NCBI GenBank assembly: GCA_044507065.1
Contig: JBIQJY010000006.1
Coordinates: 1-64,000, forward strand
DNA length: 64,000 nt
From: SCN-69-37 sp044507065
Lineage (GTDB): Bacteria > Acidobacteriota > Vicinamibacteria > Vicinamibacterales > SCN-69-37
Direction: 5' to 3'
Shown: piece after piece, positions 16,294-25,059 of the stretch
Layout of the letters: each line of letters begins with the position of its first letter
How positions within the stretch are numbered: the stretch's first letter is position 1
Translations under genes and position numbers: made by a program
The notes under the pieces: model-generated
Seen by the model: the letters and a program-made list of their open reading frames with translations, nothing else
The model's database searches: none
Told to the model about the DNA's origin: nothing

Positions 16294-16949
16294 TCGAACG
16301 AAGTCTCCGATGTGGCGCGATCTCGATAGAGGCCGTGCCGGATCGCGTGCGACACGACCGACGCGGGGACCCGCCCCGTCATGTCGTCTCCGCCGGACAG
16401 CAGGCGGCGCGCGTCGGTGGCCGATACGTCGGCCGTAGGTGCGTCCACCAAGAAGATACCCGGGGTGCCACCGTCAATGCACGGCGCGTCATGCATCCGC
16501 GGCGCCAGTTCTGGCAACGCCTGGCGAAGCGACTGGACGGGTTGTCCCGGCCTCGACACGACGATGAATCGCGAGCGATCGAGCAGGTCGGCGTACCGAT
16601 GCCAGGTCCGGATCTCGCAGAAGGTGTCGGCTCCGGCAATGAAGAACACGGGCCGCTCGATAAGGGGGAACCGCTTCTCGACGCGGTCGAGTGTTTCGAC
16701 CGTATACGACGGTCCCTCGGCTTCCATCTCCACGTCGCAGACGCGCAGGCCGTTCTCTCCCGCGATGGCCATGGCGACCATCGCGAAGCGGTGCGCGGCC
16801 GACGCACCCGGCTGCCCACGGTGGGGAGGCCGGCGCGCGGGAACGAACCACACCTCGTCGAGCTGCATGTATGTGCGCGCAACTCGAGCCACGCCGAGAT
16901 GGCCGTTGTGCACCGGATCGAACGTGCCACCGAAGAGCCCGACCCTCAC
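16290..16949 (-). CDS. nadD: Nicotinate-nucleotide adenylyltransferase
   Basis: NadD adenylates nicotinate mononucleotide to deamido-NAD in NAD synthesis. The nucleotidyltransferase signature GGTFDPVHNGHLG stands at residues 7-19 when GTG 16949 is used as start. Further motifs are FIAGADTFCEIRTW and SATDARRLLSGG. The frame extends 16 codons upstream into obgE, but GTG 16949 forms a 4-bp overlap (GTGA) with the obgE stop and places the signature at the usual distance, so I use it. The product is 219 residues. It is coupled at both ends, to obgE and rsfS. Confidence 0.94.
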   Translation of the reverse strand: MRVGLFGGTFDPVHNGHLGVARVARTYMQLDEVWFVPARRPPHRGQPGASAAHRFAMVAMAIAGENGLRVCDVEMEAEGPSYTVETLDRVEKRFPLIERPVFFIAGADTFCEIRTWHRYADLLDRSRFIVVSRPGQPVQSLRQALPELAPRMHDAPCIDGGTPGIFLVDAPTADVSATDARRLLSGGDDMTGRVPASVVSHAIRHGLYRDRATSETSFE

Positions 16950-17995
16950 GGTTCCGCCTGGACGTGCTGTTCCTGGCTGGCGGCAACTTCGCGCCACATC
17001 GCCTCGAGCAGCGCGGGAATGCCCTCGCCGGTGGCGGCCGAGATCGCGAAGAAGGGCAGTCCCAGATGCTCGATATGTGCGCGCAGCCGCGCAAGTCGCT
17101 CGGGGTCGTCGAGTGCATCGACCTTGCTGGCGGCCACCAGCTGCGGCTTGCCCGCCAGCGGCGCGCGGTCGTCGTCGGCGGCCTTGAACAGGTCGAGCTC
17201 GCGCGAGATGACGTCGAAGTCGTCGACCGGGTCGCGGTCGCTCATCGACGAGACGTCGATGAGGTGGACAAGGACCTTCGTCCGTTCGAGGTGCGCCAGG
17301 AAGCGCGTGCCGAGCCCGTGCCCCTCGTGCGCCCCCTCAATCAGGCCGGGCACGTCGGCCACCACGAACGATCGCTCATCACTCAACTCGACGACGCCGA
17401 GGTTGGGTGTCAGCGTCGTGAAGGGGTAGTCGGCAATCTTCGGTCGCGCCGCGGAGATTCGTGCGATGAGCGTGCTCTTGCCCGCGTTGGGGTAGCCCAC
17501 CAGCCCGACGTCGGCGAGCAGCTTCAGGCGGAGGCGCAGCGTTCGTTCCTCGCCTGGCGTGCCGGGTTCGGTCCGCCGCGGCGCGCGATTGGTGGCGGTG
17601 GCGAACGCCGCGTTGCCCCGGCCGCCCCGGCCGCCCCGGGCGACCAGCACGCGCTGCCCGACTTCTGTCAGGTCGGCCAGCTGGATGAGGCCGTCCGGCC
17701 CCGCCTCGTAGGCCACCGTGCCGGGCGGCACTTCGAGTTCGAGGTCGGGAGCCGTCTTGCCGGTACAGTTCGAACCCATCCCGTGCTGACCGCGGGCGGC
17801 CCTGAAGAGGGGATGATACCGATAGGTGACGAGGGTGTTCTGGTGCGGGCTGGCGACCAGGTAGATGGAACCACCGTGGCCGCCGTCGCCGCCGCTCGGA
17901 CCGCCGCGCGGCACCCGCATCTCGCGGCGGAATGCCATGCAGCCGTTGCCGCCGGCGCCGGCTTGAACGTGGATGTCGACTTCGTCGACGAACAT
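16946..17995 (-). CDS. obgE: Obg family GTPase
   Basis: Obg is an essential GTPase that binds the 50S subunit and links ribosome maturation to the stringent response. The 349-residue protein has the glycine-rich Obg fold at about 1-157, including a short tandem encoding GGRGGRG, followed by a G domain: Walker A VGYPNAGKST (about 166-175), G2 FTTLTPN, G3 DVPG (214-217). G4 reads SKVD rather than NKxD, a mild variant. It lacks a C-terminal OCT domain. Placement after rplU and rpmA is the common bacterial arrangement. Confidence 0.96.
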   Translation of the reverse strand: MFVDEVDIHVQAGAGGNGCMAFRREMRVPRGGPSGGDGGHGGSIYLVASPHQNTLVTYRYHPLFRAARGQHGMGSNCTGKTAPDLELEVPPGTVAYEAGPDGLIQLADLTEVGQRVLVARGGRGGRGNAAFATATNRAPRRTEPGTPGEERTLRLRLKLLADVGLVGYPNAGKSTLIARISAARPKIADYPFTTLTPNLGVVELSDERSFVVADVPGLIEGAHEGHGLGTRFLAHLERTKVLVHLIDVSSMSDRDPVDDFDVISRELDLFKAADDDRAPLAGKPQLVAASKVDALDDPERLARLRAHIEHLGLPFFAISAATGEGIPALLEAMWREVAASQEQHVQAEP

Positions 17996-18066
17996 GGAGT
18001 GAACGGGCTGCGGGATCGACCGTCATGCGCAGCGCGTCGCCCGGCCGGCGCGCGACTTCTGACGGA

Positions 18067-18339
18067 CTAGCCCTGTGCCTTGTTCTCGACAGCGATGACG
18101 CTGATCTTGCGACCGTGCGCGCCGTGATCGCTGAACTTCACGTGACCGGTAATCTTCGCGAACAGCGTGTCGTCCTTGCCGCGGCCCACGTTGAGGCCCG
18201 GCTTGAAGCGCTGGCCCCGCTGGCGCACGAGAATCGACCCGCCCGTCACGAGGTTGCCGTCGAACCGCTTCACGCCGAGACGCTGTGAATTGCTGTCGCG
18301 GCCGTTGCGGGAACTGCCTTGTCCTTTTTTGGAAGCCAT
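18067..18339 (-). CDS. rpmA: 50S ribosomal protein L27
   Basis: The 90-residue product begins MASKKGQGSSRNGRDS, the canonical L27 N-terminus that reaches the peptidyl transferase centre, and continues with GNLVTGGSILVRQRG and GLNVGRGKDDTLFA. It has no Firmicutes-type N-terminal cleavage extension. It lies 8 bp after rplU. The gap of about 70 bp to obgE holds no clear terminator, so readthrough is expected. Confidence 0.97.
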   Translation of the reverse strand: MASKKGQGSSRNGRDSNSQRLGVKRFDGNLVTGGSILVRQRGQRFKPGLNVGRGKDDTLFAKITGHVKFSDHGAHGRKISVIAVENKAQG

Positions 18340-18347
18340 GAACGTTC

Positions 18348-18662
18348 CTAGATGTTGATGCTCGTGACGCGCACCTGCGTCTGCTGGGTGCGATGTCCCT
18401 GCGTCCGGCGATAGCCCTTGCGGCGCTTCATCTTGAAGACGCGCACCTTCCGGGCCTGCTTCTGGGCCTCGACAACGGCGGTCACCGACGCCCCGGTCAC
18501 GTAGGGCGCGCCGGCCACCAGTTCGCCGCCGTCGGTCTCCACGAAGAGCACCCGGTTGAAGGTGATCTCGGCGCCGGGTTCGGCGTCGAGCCGATCGACG
18601 GTGACAACAGCGCCCGGGGCAACCTTCTCCTGGCGACCACCAGCCTGGACTATGGCGAACAT
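18348..18662 (-). CDS. rplU: 50S ribosomal protein L21
   Basis: The 104-residue protein begins MFAIVQAGGRQEKV, the normal L21 N-terminus, and ends with the RNA-binding segment KMKRRKGYRRTQGHRTQQT. L21 binds 23S rRNA domain VI. The open frame extends 26 codons further upstream to 18740, but only the form starting at ATG 18662 matches the family. It is the first gene of the rplU-rpmA-obgE-nadD-rsfS operon. No clear leader structure for L21 autoregulation is seen upstream. Confidence 0.96.
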   Translation of the reverse strand: MFAIVQAGGRQEKVAPGAVVTVDRLDAEPGAEITFNRVLFVETDGGELVAGAPYVTGASVTAVVEAQKQARKVRVFKMKRRKGYRRTQGHRTQQTQVRVTSINI

Positions 18663-18801
18663 GTGTTTACGCTCCAACGGTGACGGAATCAGACGGCAGA
18701 CCGGGGCTCCGAACCCGATCAGAACCTCCAAGGCTAACATTCCGGCGGCAGGCGAGGCAAGGGGAAGGGCGATTGGCCGGCGCCTGCGCCGCTGTGGGAC
18801 C

Positions 18802-19560
18802 TTATTTCAGCAGGACGCGCGTTCCCCGAATCTTCTGGGTGCTCAGCGTATTCAGGAAGCTCGGCAGCACCTTGTCCATCAGCTCGAAATAGGACGACAG
18901 GGCCGGGGTATTCTGGCCGGCCGGATAGAGCGCTTCCTCGTGGTACGCCTCGGAATACAGCCGGGCTCCCGTTCGACCGTCGATGAACACGAACGTGGGC
19001 GACAGGGCAAAGCCGCGCATGTCCGTGTACTCGCGCACCGTGCGGTACTCCTCGAGGCCCTGCTGGTTGACGTATGACTGGGGCCGCGAGACCACGCCGC
19101 TCCGACTGACCTCATTGAAGATGACCGTGCCGGTGACGATGAGCGGCTGCTGGTACTCCTCGCCAATCTTCTTCCAGTACTCCGCGTCGTCGAAGATGGC
19201 CGTGTGGGCCTCGAGGGCCTTCACGTCGCTGAAGCGCGGCGTCTCACCGCCCCTGGTCGGCGGGGTGAGACCGAGGCGCTGGTCCATCTCCTCGACAAGC
19301 GGGAGCGCTTCGGCATCGACGACGCGCAGTTCCTGGCGGTTGCGGAGCTGGCTGCGCAGCAGCCGCGCCGTTTCGGTGTTGGCGTCGATGGCCTCGCTGC
19401 CGCCGTTGAGGAAGCCGGCCACGAGCACACGCTGATAGGACGAGATGTCGATCTTCGCCTGGATCGGGGTCTCGACATCGACCTCGTAGAACGACACGCA
19501 GCCGGCGAGCGGCAGCGCCACGGCCAGGCTAACGATCGCGGCGGCGGTTCTGGCGGTCAT
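18802..19560 (-). CDS. Lipoprotein of unknown function (CsgG/LpoB-like appearance)
   Basis: The start at ATG 19560 gives a lipoprotein signal with lipobox LAGC (Cys at about residue 20), so the 252-residue product is anchored to a membrane facing the periplasm. Segments such as YQRVLVAGFLNGG, ELRVVDAEALPLVEEMD and QPLIVTGTVIFNE recall the alpha/beta fold of CsgG, LpoB or GNA1162-type lipoproteins, in which a 'find the named effector, return a tone' pattern of strands recurs. This is resemblance by eye only. Its start lies within the 3' end of the TPR gene (32-bp overlap), so the pair is co-expressed. Function unknown. Confidence 0.75.
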   Translation of the reverse strand: MTARTAAAIVSLAVALPLAGCVSFYEVDVETPIQAKIDISSYQRVLVAGFLNGGSEAIDANTETARLLRSQLRNRQELRVVDAEALPLVEEMDQRLGLTPPTRGGETPRFSDVKALEAHTAIFDDAEYWKKIGEEYQQPLIVTGTVIFNEVSRSGVVSRPQSYVNQQGLEEYRTVREYTDMRGFALSPTFVFIDGRTGARLYSEAYHEEALYPAGQNTPALSSYFELMDKVLPSFLNTLSTQKIRGTRVLLK

Positions 19561-19882
19561 AGATTTCCCGGAACAAATCGTAGTTGTTGCGGATATACGT
19601 GTTGCTCGGCTCGACCTCGAGCGCCTTCTCGTAGGCGCGACGGGCGTCGTCGAAGCGCCCGAGCTGCTCGTAGCCGACGCCGAGGTTGTTCCAGGCGGCA
19701 CCGTAGGTCGGGTCGATCTCGGTGGCGCGCTCCCATCGCATCGCCGCTTCCTTCCAGAGGCCGCGCTGCGCGACGGTGATGCCGAATTCGGCCTGTGCCT
19801 TCGCGTCCGAACGACGGTCGGCGTACGCAGGGGCCGCAAGGCCCACGACGAGCGCGAACACGAGCCAGAGATGGATGCGCAT
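19529..19882 (-). CDS. Small exported TPR protein
   Basis: The 117-residue protein starts at ATG 19882 with a cleavable signal peptide (MRIHLWLVFALVVGLAAPAYA). About two and a half tetratricopeptide repeats follow, including WNNLGVGYEQLGRFDDARRA and YEKALEVEPSNTYIRNNY. It probably acts as a periplasmic scaffold. It overlaps the downstream lipoprotein gene by 32 bp, suggesting the two work together. A TATATT box precedes the start by 15 nt. The longer frame to 19951 adds a basic, non-conserved tail and is not used. Confidence 0.8.
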   Translation of the reverse strand: MRIHLWLVFALVVGLAAPAYADRRSDAKAQAEFGITVAQRGLWKEAAMRWERATEIDPTYGAAWNNLGVGYEQLGRFDDARRAYEKALEVEPSNTYIRNNYDLFREIYDRQNRRRDR

Positions 19883-19897
19883 GGATTTGCTCCGTGC

Positions 19898-19903
19898 AAT
19901 ATA
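19898..19903 (-). promoter_or_regulatory. Possible -10 element of the TPR/lipoprotein pair
   Basis: TATATT (five of six consensus bases) lies 15 nt before ATG 19882 on the minus strand. No -35 match is clear. Confidence 0.35.
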
Positions 19904-20054
19904 CCGCCGTCGGCCGCGCGGCGCAGCTTTTCGGCGTGGCAGAAATTGCAAGTCTCCTGCCGCGGCATGTGGCGAAATTCGCTGGGTTCAGGCCAATGGC
20001 CGGCAGCCCGTGCGTCCTCAATCGTGGCACGGCCGCTGCAGGACCGTCCTCCCC

Positions 20055-21134
20055 GTGACGCACCCGCTCCCAGGCGCCTATTCTCCCACTCTTCAATCGC
20101 TCGTGGCCGCCTCGCTGCTTCGTTCCGGGACGGATACGCGCGCCGCCCTCCTGTTCAAGGCGCTTCCGCGCGACACGCCGGACCCGGTCCGAGCGCTGGC
20201 GACCGCCATCGAGCCCAGGGCCGATCGGCGGCCGGCGCTCGTCAACGCAGCCATGGGGCAAGCCGAGCGAGCGCTCGGGCAGGCAGGCGCGTGCGGGGCT
20301 GCGCTATTGACGCTGGGGCAGGAGGGCTACCCCCCTCGCCTGGCAGAGATTGCCGATCCCCCGATTGTCCTCTGGACGACTGGCGACCCGGGTCTGCTCC
20401 TGGGGCCGGCGGTTGCGCTGGTTGGATCGCGCCGCGCGACGACGGCCGGTCTGGCAACGGCCCGCAGCCTGGGCCGCGACCTCGCCCGGGCCGGATTGAC
20501 CGTCGTGAGCGGCCTGGCCCGGGGAATCGACGCCGCGGCCCACCAGGGCGCCCTCGAAGTCGGGGGGCGGACGGTTGCCGTCCTCGGATGTGGCGTCGAT
20601 GTTGTGTATCCTCGTGAGCATCGGGAACTCGTTGCCGGGGTCAGGTCCACCGGGTGTCTCGTCTCCGAGCTGGCGCCCGGAACGCCTCCGCTGCCGCGGC
20701 ATTTTCCGCTCCGCAATCGGCTGATCAGCGGCCTGTCGCTGGCCGTCGTGGTCGTCGAGGCCGCCCAGCGCAGCGGGTCGCTCATCACGGCCCGGATGGC
20801 CCTTGAACAGGGGCGCGATGTGCTCGCCGTGCCTGGTGCGGTGGTTTCTGGTTGCCATCGGGGCTGTCATGCGCTCATAAAGGATGGAGCCGGCCTGGTC
20901 GAGACGGCCGACGACGTGCTGGCCGCGGTCGGGTGGCCGGGTGCGGCCCCTTCCCGGCCGGGTCCGGGCGGCGGCCTGGTGGGCGCCATGCGGGTCGGCG
21001 AGCCTGTCAGTGCGGATGATCTGGCGGCGCAGGTGTCGCGGCCACCGGGTCAATTGCTGGCGGAACTGGCCGAACTCGAACTTGCTGGCCGGGTGGCCCG
21101 AATGCCGGGCGGCCTGTACGTCAGGCTTGACTGA
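20055..21134 (+). CDS. dprA: DNA processing protein DprA
   Basis: DprA binds incoming single-stranded DNA and loads RecA during natural transformation. The 359-residue protein has the Rossmann-like DprA core at about 75-285: VGSRRATTAGLATARSLG, SGLARGIDAAAHQGAL, GCGVDVVYPREH, FPLRNRLISGLS and RSGSLITARMALEQGR. A winged-helix-like C-terminal domain (about 300-359, PVSADDLAAQVSRPPGQLL) follows. The GTG at 20055 is chosen because homology begins soon after; the longer frame is antisense to the TPR gene. topA follows after 33 bp, a common dprA-topA pairing. Confidence 0.93.
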   Translation: MTHPLPGAYSPTLQSLVAASLLRSGTDTRAALLFKALPRDTPDPVRALATAIEPRADRRPALVNAAMGQAERALGQAGACGAALLTLGQEGYPPRLAEIADPPIVLWTTGDPGLLLGPAVALVGSRRATTAGLATARSLGRDLARAGLTVVSGLARGIDAAAHQGALEVGGRTVAVLGCGVDVVYPREHRELVAGVRSTGCLVSELAPGTPPLPRHFPLRNRLISGLSLAVVVVEAAQRSGSLITARMALEQGRDVLAVPGAVVSGCHRGCHALIKDGAGLVETADDVLAAVGWPGAAPSRPGPGGGLVGAMRVGEPVSADDLAAQVSRPPGQLLAELAELELAGRVARMPGGLYVRLD

Positions 21135-21167
21135 GCTGTTACCAATAGAAGTAGAGGCATACGTTTC

Positions 21168-23615
21168 ATGGCAAAGGCTCTGGTGGTCGTCGAGTCGCCG
21201 GCCAAGGCGAAGACGATTAACAAATATCTCGGGCGGGACTACAAGGTCATCGCGTCGATGGGACACGTCCGCGATCTGCCCAAGAGCAAGATTGGCGTCG
21301 ACGTCGAGGCGGGCTTCGAGCCCGACTATGTCGTGCTGCCCGATCGCGCGAAGGTCATCAAGGAACTGAAGGACGCCGCCAAGGGCGCAGAGCGCATCTA
21401 TGTCGCGACCGACCCTGACCGCGAGGGCGAGGCGATCGGCTGGCATCTGACCGAGGAACTCGGGACCGCGAACAGGAAGAAGGTTCAGCGGCTCATGTTC
21501 AACGAGATCACGAAGAAGGCCATCCTCGAGGCCGTCAAGAACCCCGTCGAAATCGACATGCGGATGGTTGATGCCCAGCAGGCACGCCGCGTGCTGGATC
21601 GACTCGTCGGCTACAAGATCAGCCCGATCCTGTGGGACAAGGTGCGGCGTGGCCTGAGCGCGGGACGCGTGCAGTCGGTGGCACTCAAGCTCATCTGCGA
21701 CCGCGAATCCGAAATCGACGCATTCGTTCCCGAGGAGTACTGGCATGTAACGGCCCGGCTCGCCGGTCCGGAGCCGCCGGAGTTCGATGCCCGCCTGGTG
21801 AAGAAGGGCGACGCGGCGGCGAAGGTCCGCAACGAAGCCGAAGCCAAGGCCGTGCTGGCCGACCTCGAGCGCGCCGATTTCGTCGTCGCCTCCGTCCAGA
21901 CGAAGGAGCGGAAGCGGCACGCCGTGCCGCCGTTCATCACGAGCAAGCTGCAACAGGCGTCGCGGTTCCCCGTGAAGCGCACGATGATGATTGCCCAGCA
22001 GCTGTACGAGGGGATCCAGCTGCCGGACGAAGACGCGCCGGTCGGCCTGATTACCTATATGCGAACCGACTCGGTGCGCGTCTCGGAAGATGCGCTGCAG
22101 GAAGTGCGGGAGCACGTGGGGCAGCAGTTCGGTGCCGACTACGTGCCCGCGCAGCCGAATCGCTACAAGATCAAGGGCAGCGCCCAGGATGCGCACGAGG
22201 CGATTCGCCCCACATCCATGCGGTATCACCCGGATGCGGTCCGCGCACACCTGTCGCCGGACCAGTACTACCTCTATCGCCTCATCTGGAATCGTTTCGT
22301 GGCCTCGCAGATGACGCCGGCGACCTTCGACGACACGACCGTCGATATCCGCGCCGCGGCGTACCTGTTCCGCGCCAAGGGTTCGGTTCCGAAGTTCGCC
22401 GGCTGGATGGCCGTCTACGGACAGGGCACCGGCGAGGCCGAGGAGAGCGAGCGCACCGAGCGTCCGGCCCCGAAGGCGGCCGGTCAGGTCGAAGCCGACG
22501 AAGAGCCGTCGTCCGGTATCCTGCCGCCGCTCGAGGGCGGGCAGACGCTGACGGTGCGTGCCATCCGTCCCGATCAGAAGTTCACGCAGCCGCCGTCGCG
22601 GTTCAACGAAGGGTCCCTCGTCAAGGCCCTCGAGGAAAACGGTATCGGCCGTCCCAGCACGTACGCGTCGATCATCGGTGTCCTGCAGGCGCGCGACTAC
22701 GTCACGAAGCTCGAAGGCCGGTTCCGGCCGACCATCCTGGGCCGTCGGCTGGTCGACAAGCTGCTGCACCCGGTCTTCGACGACATTCTCGACATCGAGT
22801 ACACCGCCCGCATGGAGGATCAACTCGACCAGATCGAGAAGGGCACGGCCGACTACAAGGACACGCTCGCCGCCTTCTACAAGAAGTTCCAGAAGGACCT
22901 GGCGCTGGCCGCCGAACAGATGCCCAGCTTCAAGGAAGGGCAGCCGACCGGAGAGGTGTGCGACAAGTGCGGCCAGGGCGAGATGGTGGAGAAGGCCGGG
23001 AAGTTCGGCATCTTCCTCGCCTGCAGCCGCTATCCGGAGTGCGACAACACACGCGAGCTCGAGCCGGCCGAATCATCCACCGAGGAGCTCGAGGAGGCCT
23101 GCGAGAACTGCGGCAAGCCGATGGTGGCCAAACGCGGCCGGTTCGGCATGTTCCTCGCCTGCACGGGATACCCGGAGTGCAAGACGACGCGGAAGATCAT
23201 CGCGACCAAGCAGGGTGTTGCCGCTGCGAAGCCGGATCAGATCCTCGATGAACTCTGCCCGGTGTGCGGCAAGAACCTCGTGCTCAAGCAGGGGCGGTTC
23301 GGCGAGTTCACGGCGTGCACGGGGTATCCCTCCTGCAAGTACGTCAAGCACAAGACCACCGGAGTCGTCTGCCCCAAGGACGGCGGCGATATCGTGGAGC
23401 GCAAGTCGCGTCGCGGCAAGGTGTTCTATGGCTGCGCCAATTACCCGAAGTGCGACTACACCCTCTGGAACAAGCCGGTCGCCGAACCGTGTCCCCAGTG
23501 CGGTGCCGCGTTCCTCACCGAGAAGATCACCAAGCGGCACGGCCGCCAGCTGATCTGCGCCAACGAGGAGTGCGACTACGTGCGATCGGCCGAGCTCGAA
23601 GAGGCGCCGGCCTGA
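21168..23615 (+). CDS. topA: DNA topoisomerase I
   Basis: This type IA topoisomerase relaxes negative supercoils. The 815 residues include an N-terminal Toprim domain (ESPAKAKTINKYLG, ATDPDREGEAIGWH), the catalytic Tyr297 in TYMRTDSVRVS, and a C-terminal tail with five zinc-ribbon repeats (about residues 600-810). Four repeats have the CxxC...C pattern intact; the fourth begins CPKD, losing its second cysteine, so it may not bind zinc. The start ATG 21168 follows dprA by 33 bp. The gene probably continues into trmFO, 37 bp downstream across a short GC-rich palindrome. Confidence 0.97.
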   Translation: MAKALVVVESPAKAKTINKYLGRDYKVIASMGHVRDLPKSKIGVDVEAGFEPDYVVLPDRAKVIKELKDAAKGAERIYVATDPDREGEAIGWHLTEELGTANRKKVQRLMFNEITKKAILEAVKNPVEIDMRMVDAQQARRVLDRLVGYKISPILWDKVRRGLSAGRVQSVALKLICDRESEIDAFVPEEYWHVTARLAGPEPPEFDARLVKKGDAAAKVRNEAEAKAVLADLERADFVVASVQTKERKRHAVPPFITSKLQQASRFPVKRTMMIAQQLYEGIQLPDEDAPVGLITYMRTDSVRVSEDALQEVREHVGQQFGADYVPAQPNRYKIKGSAQDAHEAIRPTSMRYHPDAVRAHLSPDQYYLYRLIWNRFVASQMTPATFDDTTVDIRAAAYLFRAKGSVPKFAGWMAVYGQGTGEAEESERTERPAPKAAGQVEADEEPSSGILPPLEGGQTLTVRAIRPDQKFTQPPSRFNEGSLVKALEENGIGRPSTYASIIGVLQARDYVTKLEGRFRPTILGRRLVDKLLHPVFDDILDIEYTARMEDQLDQIEKGTADYKDTLAAFYKKFQKDLALAAEQMPSFKEGQPTGEVCDKCGQGEMVEKAGKFGIFLACSRYPECDNTRELEPAESSTEELEEACENCGKPMVAKRGRFGMFLACTGYPECKTTRKIIATKQGVAAAKPDQILDELCPVCGKNLVLKQGRFGEFTACTGYPSCKYVKHKTTGVVCPKDGGDIVERKSRRGKVFYGCANYPKCDYTLWNKPVAEPCPQCGAAFLTEKITKRHGRQLICANEECDYVRSAELEEAPA

Positions 23616-23651
23616 CGCGGGCCCGCGCGGGCCGCTGGGAAACCAGCCGGG

Positions 23652-23657
23652 TATGAT
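23652..23657 (+). promoter_or_regulatory. Possible -10 element inside the trmFO start region
   Basis: TATGAT overlaps the two upstream candidate ATGs of trmFO and lies 7 nt before the third ATG at 23665. If active, it would yield a transcript starting at that third ATG. Confidence 0.25.
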
Positions 23658-25059
23658 GAAGCCGATGGTGCACATCATCGGTGGTGGTCTTGCCGGTTCG
23701 GAAGCCGCCTGGCAGGCGGCGCGCGCGGGCGTCCCCGTGGTCATCCACGAGATGCGGCCGCTCAGGCCCACGGCCGTTCATCAGACTGACCAGCTGGCCG
23801 AGCTCGTCTGCAGCAACTCGTTTCGCGCGGACAAGCTCGACAACGCCGTCGGCCTGCTGAAGGAAGAGATGCGGCGGCTGGGGTCGGTCATCATGGACGT
23901 GGCCGATCGCGTGCGCGTCCCGGCCGGCGCGGCGCTTGCAGTGGACCGCGAGCGGTTTGCGCAGGGCGTGACCGAGCGCGTCGTGGCTCACCCGCTCATC
24001 CGCGTCGAACGCGGGGAAGTCCTGCGTATTCCACCGCCAGGCGGGGCGGCGGCCGTGATTGTGGCCACCGGGCCTCTGACCTCTCCGGAACTGTCTGCCG
24101 ACATCGCTGCGCTCGTCGGGTCGGAACACCTCGCATTCTTCGACGCCATCAGCCCGATCGTCCTGGCCGAGACCATCGACATGACGCGCGTGTTCCGCGC
24201 GTCGCGCTGGAATCGTTCGCTGCGTTCGCAACAGGTCGACGCGCCTGCAGCGACCTGCCCGCCCGAATCGCCGGATGGCGACTACCTCAACTGTCCGCTC
24301 GACAGGGATGAGTATCGTCGTTTCCACGACGCCATCGTGACGGCCGAACGGGCCACGGTCCACGATTTCGACAACACGAAGTTCTTCGAGGGGTGTCTGC
24401 CCATCGAAGTGATGGCGCATCGCGGACCGGAGACGCTGCGATTCGGCCCGATGAAGCCCGCCGGTCTCACCGATCCGCGGACGGGGCGCTGGCCGTTTGC
24501 CGTCGTGCAGCTGCGGCAGGACAACCTCGCCGGCGATCACTACAGCCTTGTCGGATTCCAGACCCAGCTGAAGTGGGGCGAGCAGGCGCGCGTGCTGCGA
24601 ATGATCCCGGGTCTCGAGCGGGCCGAGTTCGTGCGGTTCGGCATGATTCACCGCAACACGTACATCAACGGTCCGACGGTTCTGACCGATACCTGGCAGA
24701 CGCGCATGCGACCCGACCTGTTCTTTGCGGGACAGCTGTCGGGTGTCGAAGGCTACGTCGAGTCGGCGGCTTCGGGCCTGGTGGCCGGCATGAATGCCGC
24801 GCGGCTCGCGCGCGGCCTCGAGGCGCGTCCGCTGCCGCGAACGACGGCCATCGGCGCGCTGGGCTACTACGTGTCGCACGCCGACCCGCGCCACTACGAT
24901 CCCACCAACATCACGTTCGGCATCATGCCGCCGCTCGACGCGCCGCCGAGGGGGCGGAAGGATCGGCAACTGGCGGCGAGCGACCGGGCCCTGGCGGCAC
25001 TCGATGTGTGGATTGGGCAGACGGCCTCGGTCCCCGAGACGGTCCCGGCAGATCGATGA
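23653..25059 (+). CDS. trmFO: Methylenetetrahydrofolate-tRNA (uracil-54-C5) methyltransferase
   Basis: TrmFO is a flavoprotein that makes ribothymidine at tRNA position 54, using methylenetetrahydrofolate. The 468-residue protein opens with the FAD-binding motif HIIGGGLAGSEAAW and ELVCSNSFRAD with its conserved cysteine. It ends with the family segment FAGQLSGVEGYVESAASG and TNITFGIMPPL. Three in-frame ATGs lie close together (23653, 23656, 23665); the conserved core begins right after the third. It follows topA and overlaps xerC by 4 bp, the classic topA-trmFO-xerC order. Confidence 0.95.
   Translation: MMKPMVHIIGGGLAGSEAAWQAARAGVPVVIHEMRPLRPTAVHQTDQLAELVCSNSFRADKLDNAVGLLKEEMRRLGSVIMDVADRVRVPAGAALAVDRERFAQGVTERVVAHPLIRVERGEVLRIPPPGGAAAVIVATGPLTSPELSADIAALVGSEHLAFFDAISPIVLAETIDMTRVFRASRWNRSLRSQQVDAPAATCPPESPDGDYLNCPLDRDEYRRFHDAIVTAERATVHDFDNTKFFEGCLPIEVMAHRGPETLRFGPMKPAGLTDPRTGRWPFAVVQLRQDNLAGDHYSLVGFQTQLKWGEQARVLRMIPGLERAEFVRFGMIHRNTYINGPTVLTDTWQTRMRPDLFFAGQLSGVEGYVESAASGLVAGMNAARLARGLEARPLPRTTAIGALGYYVSHADPRHYDPTNITFGIMPPLDAPPRGRKDRQLAASDRALAALDVWIGQTASVPETVPADR

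Noticed and set aside
20304..22823. 839-codon minus-strand frame across dprA and topA
   Set aside because: It is antisense to two securely identified genes and has no recognisable domain.
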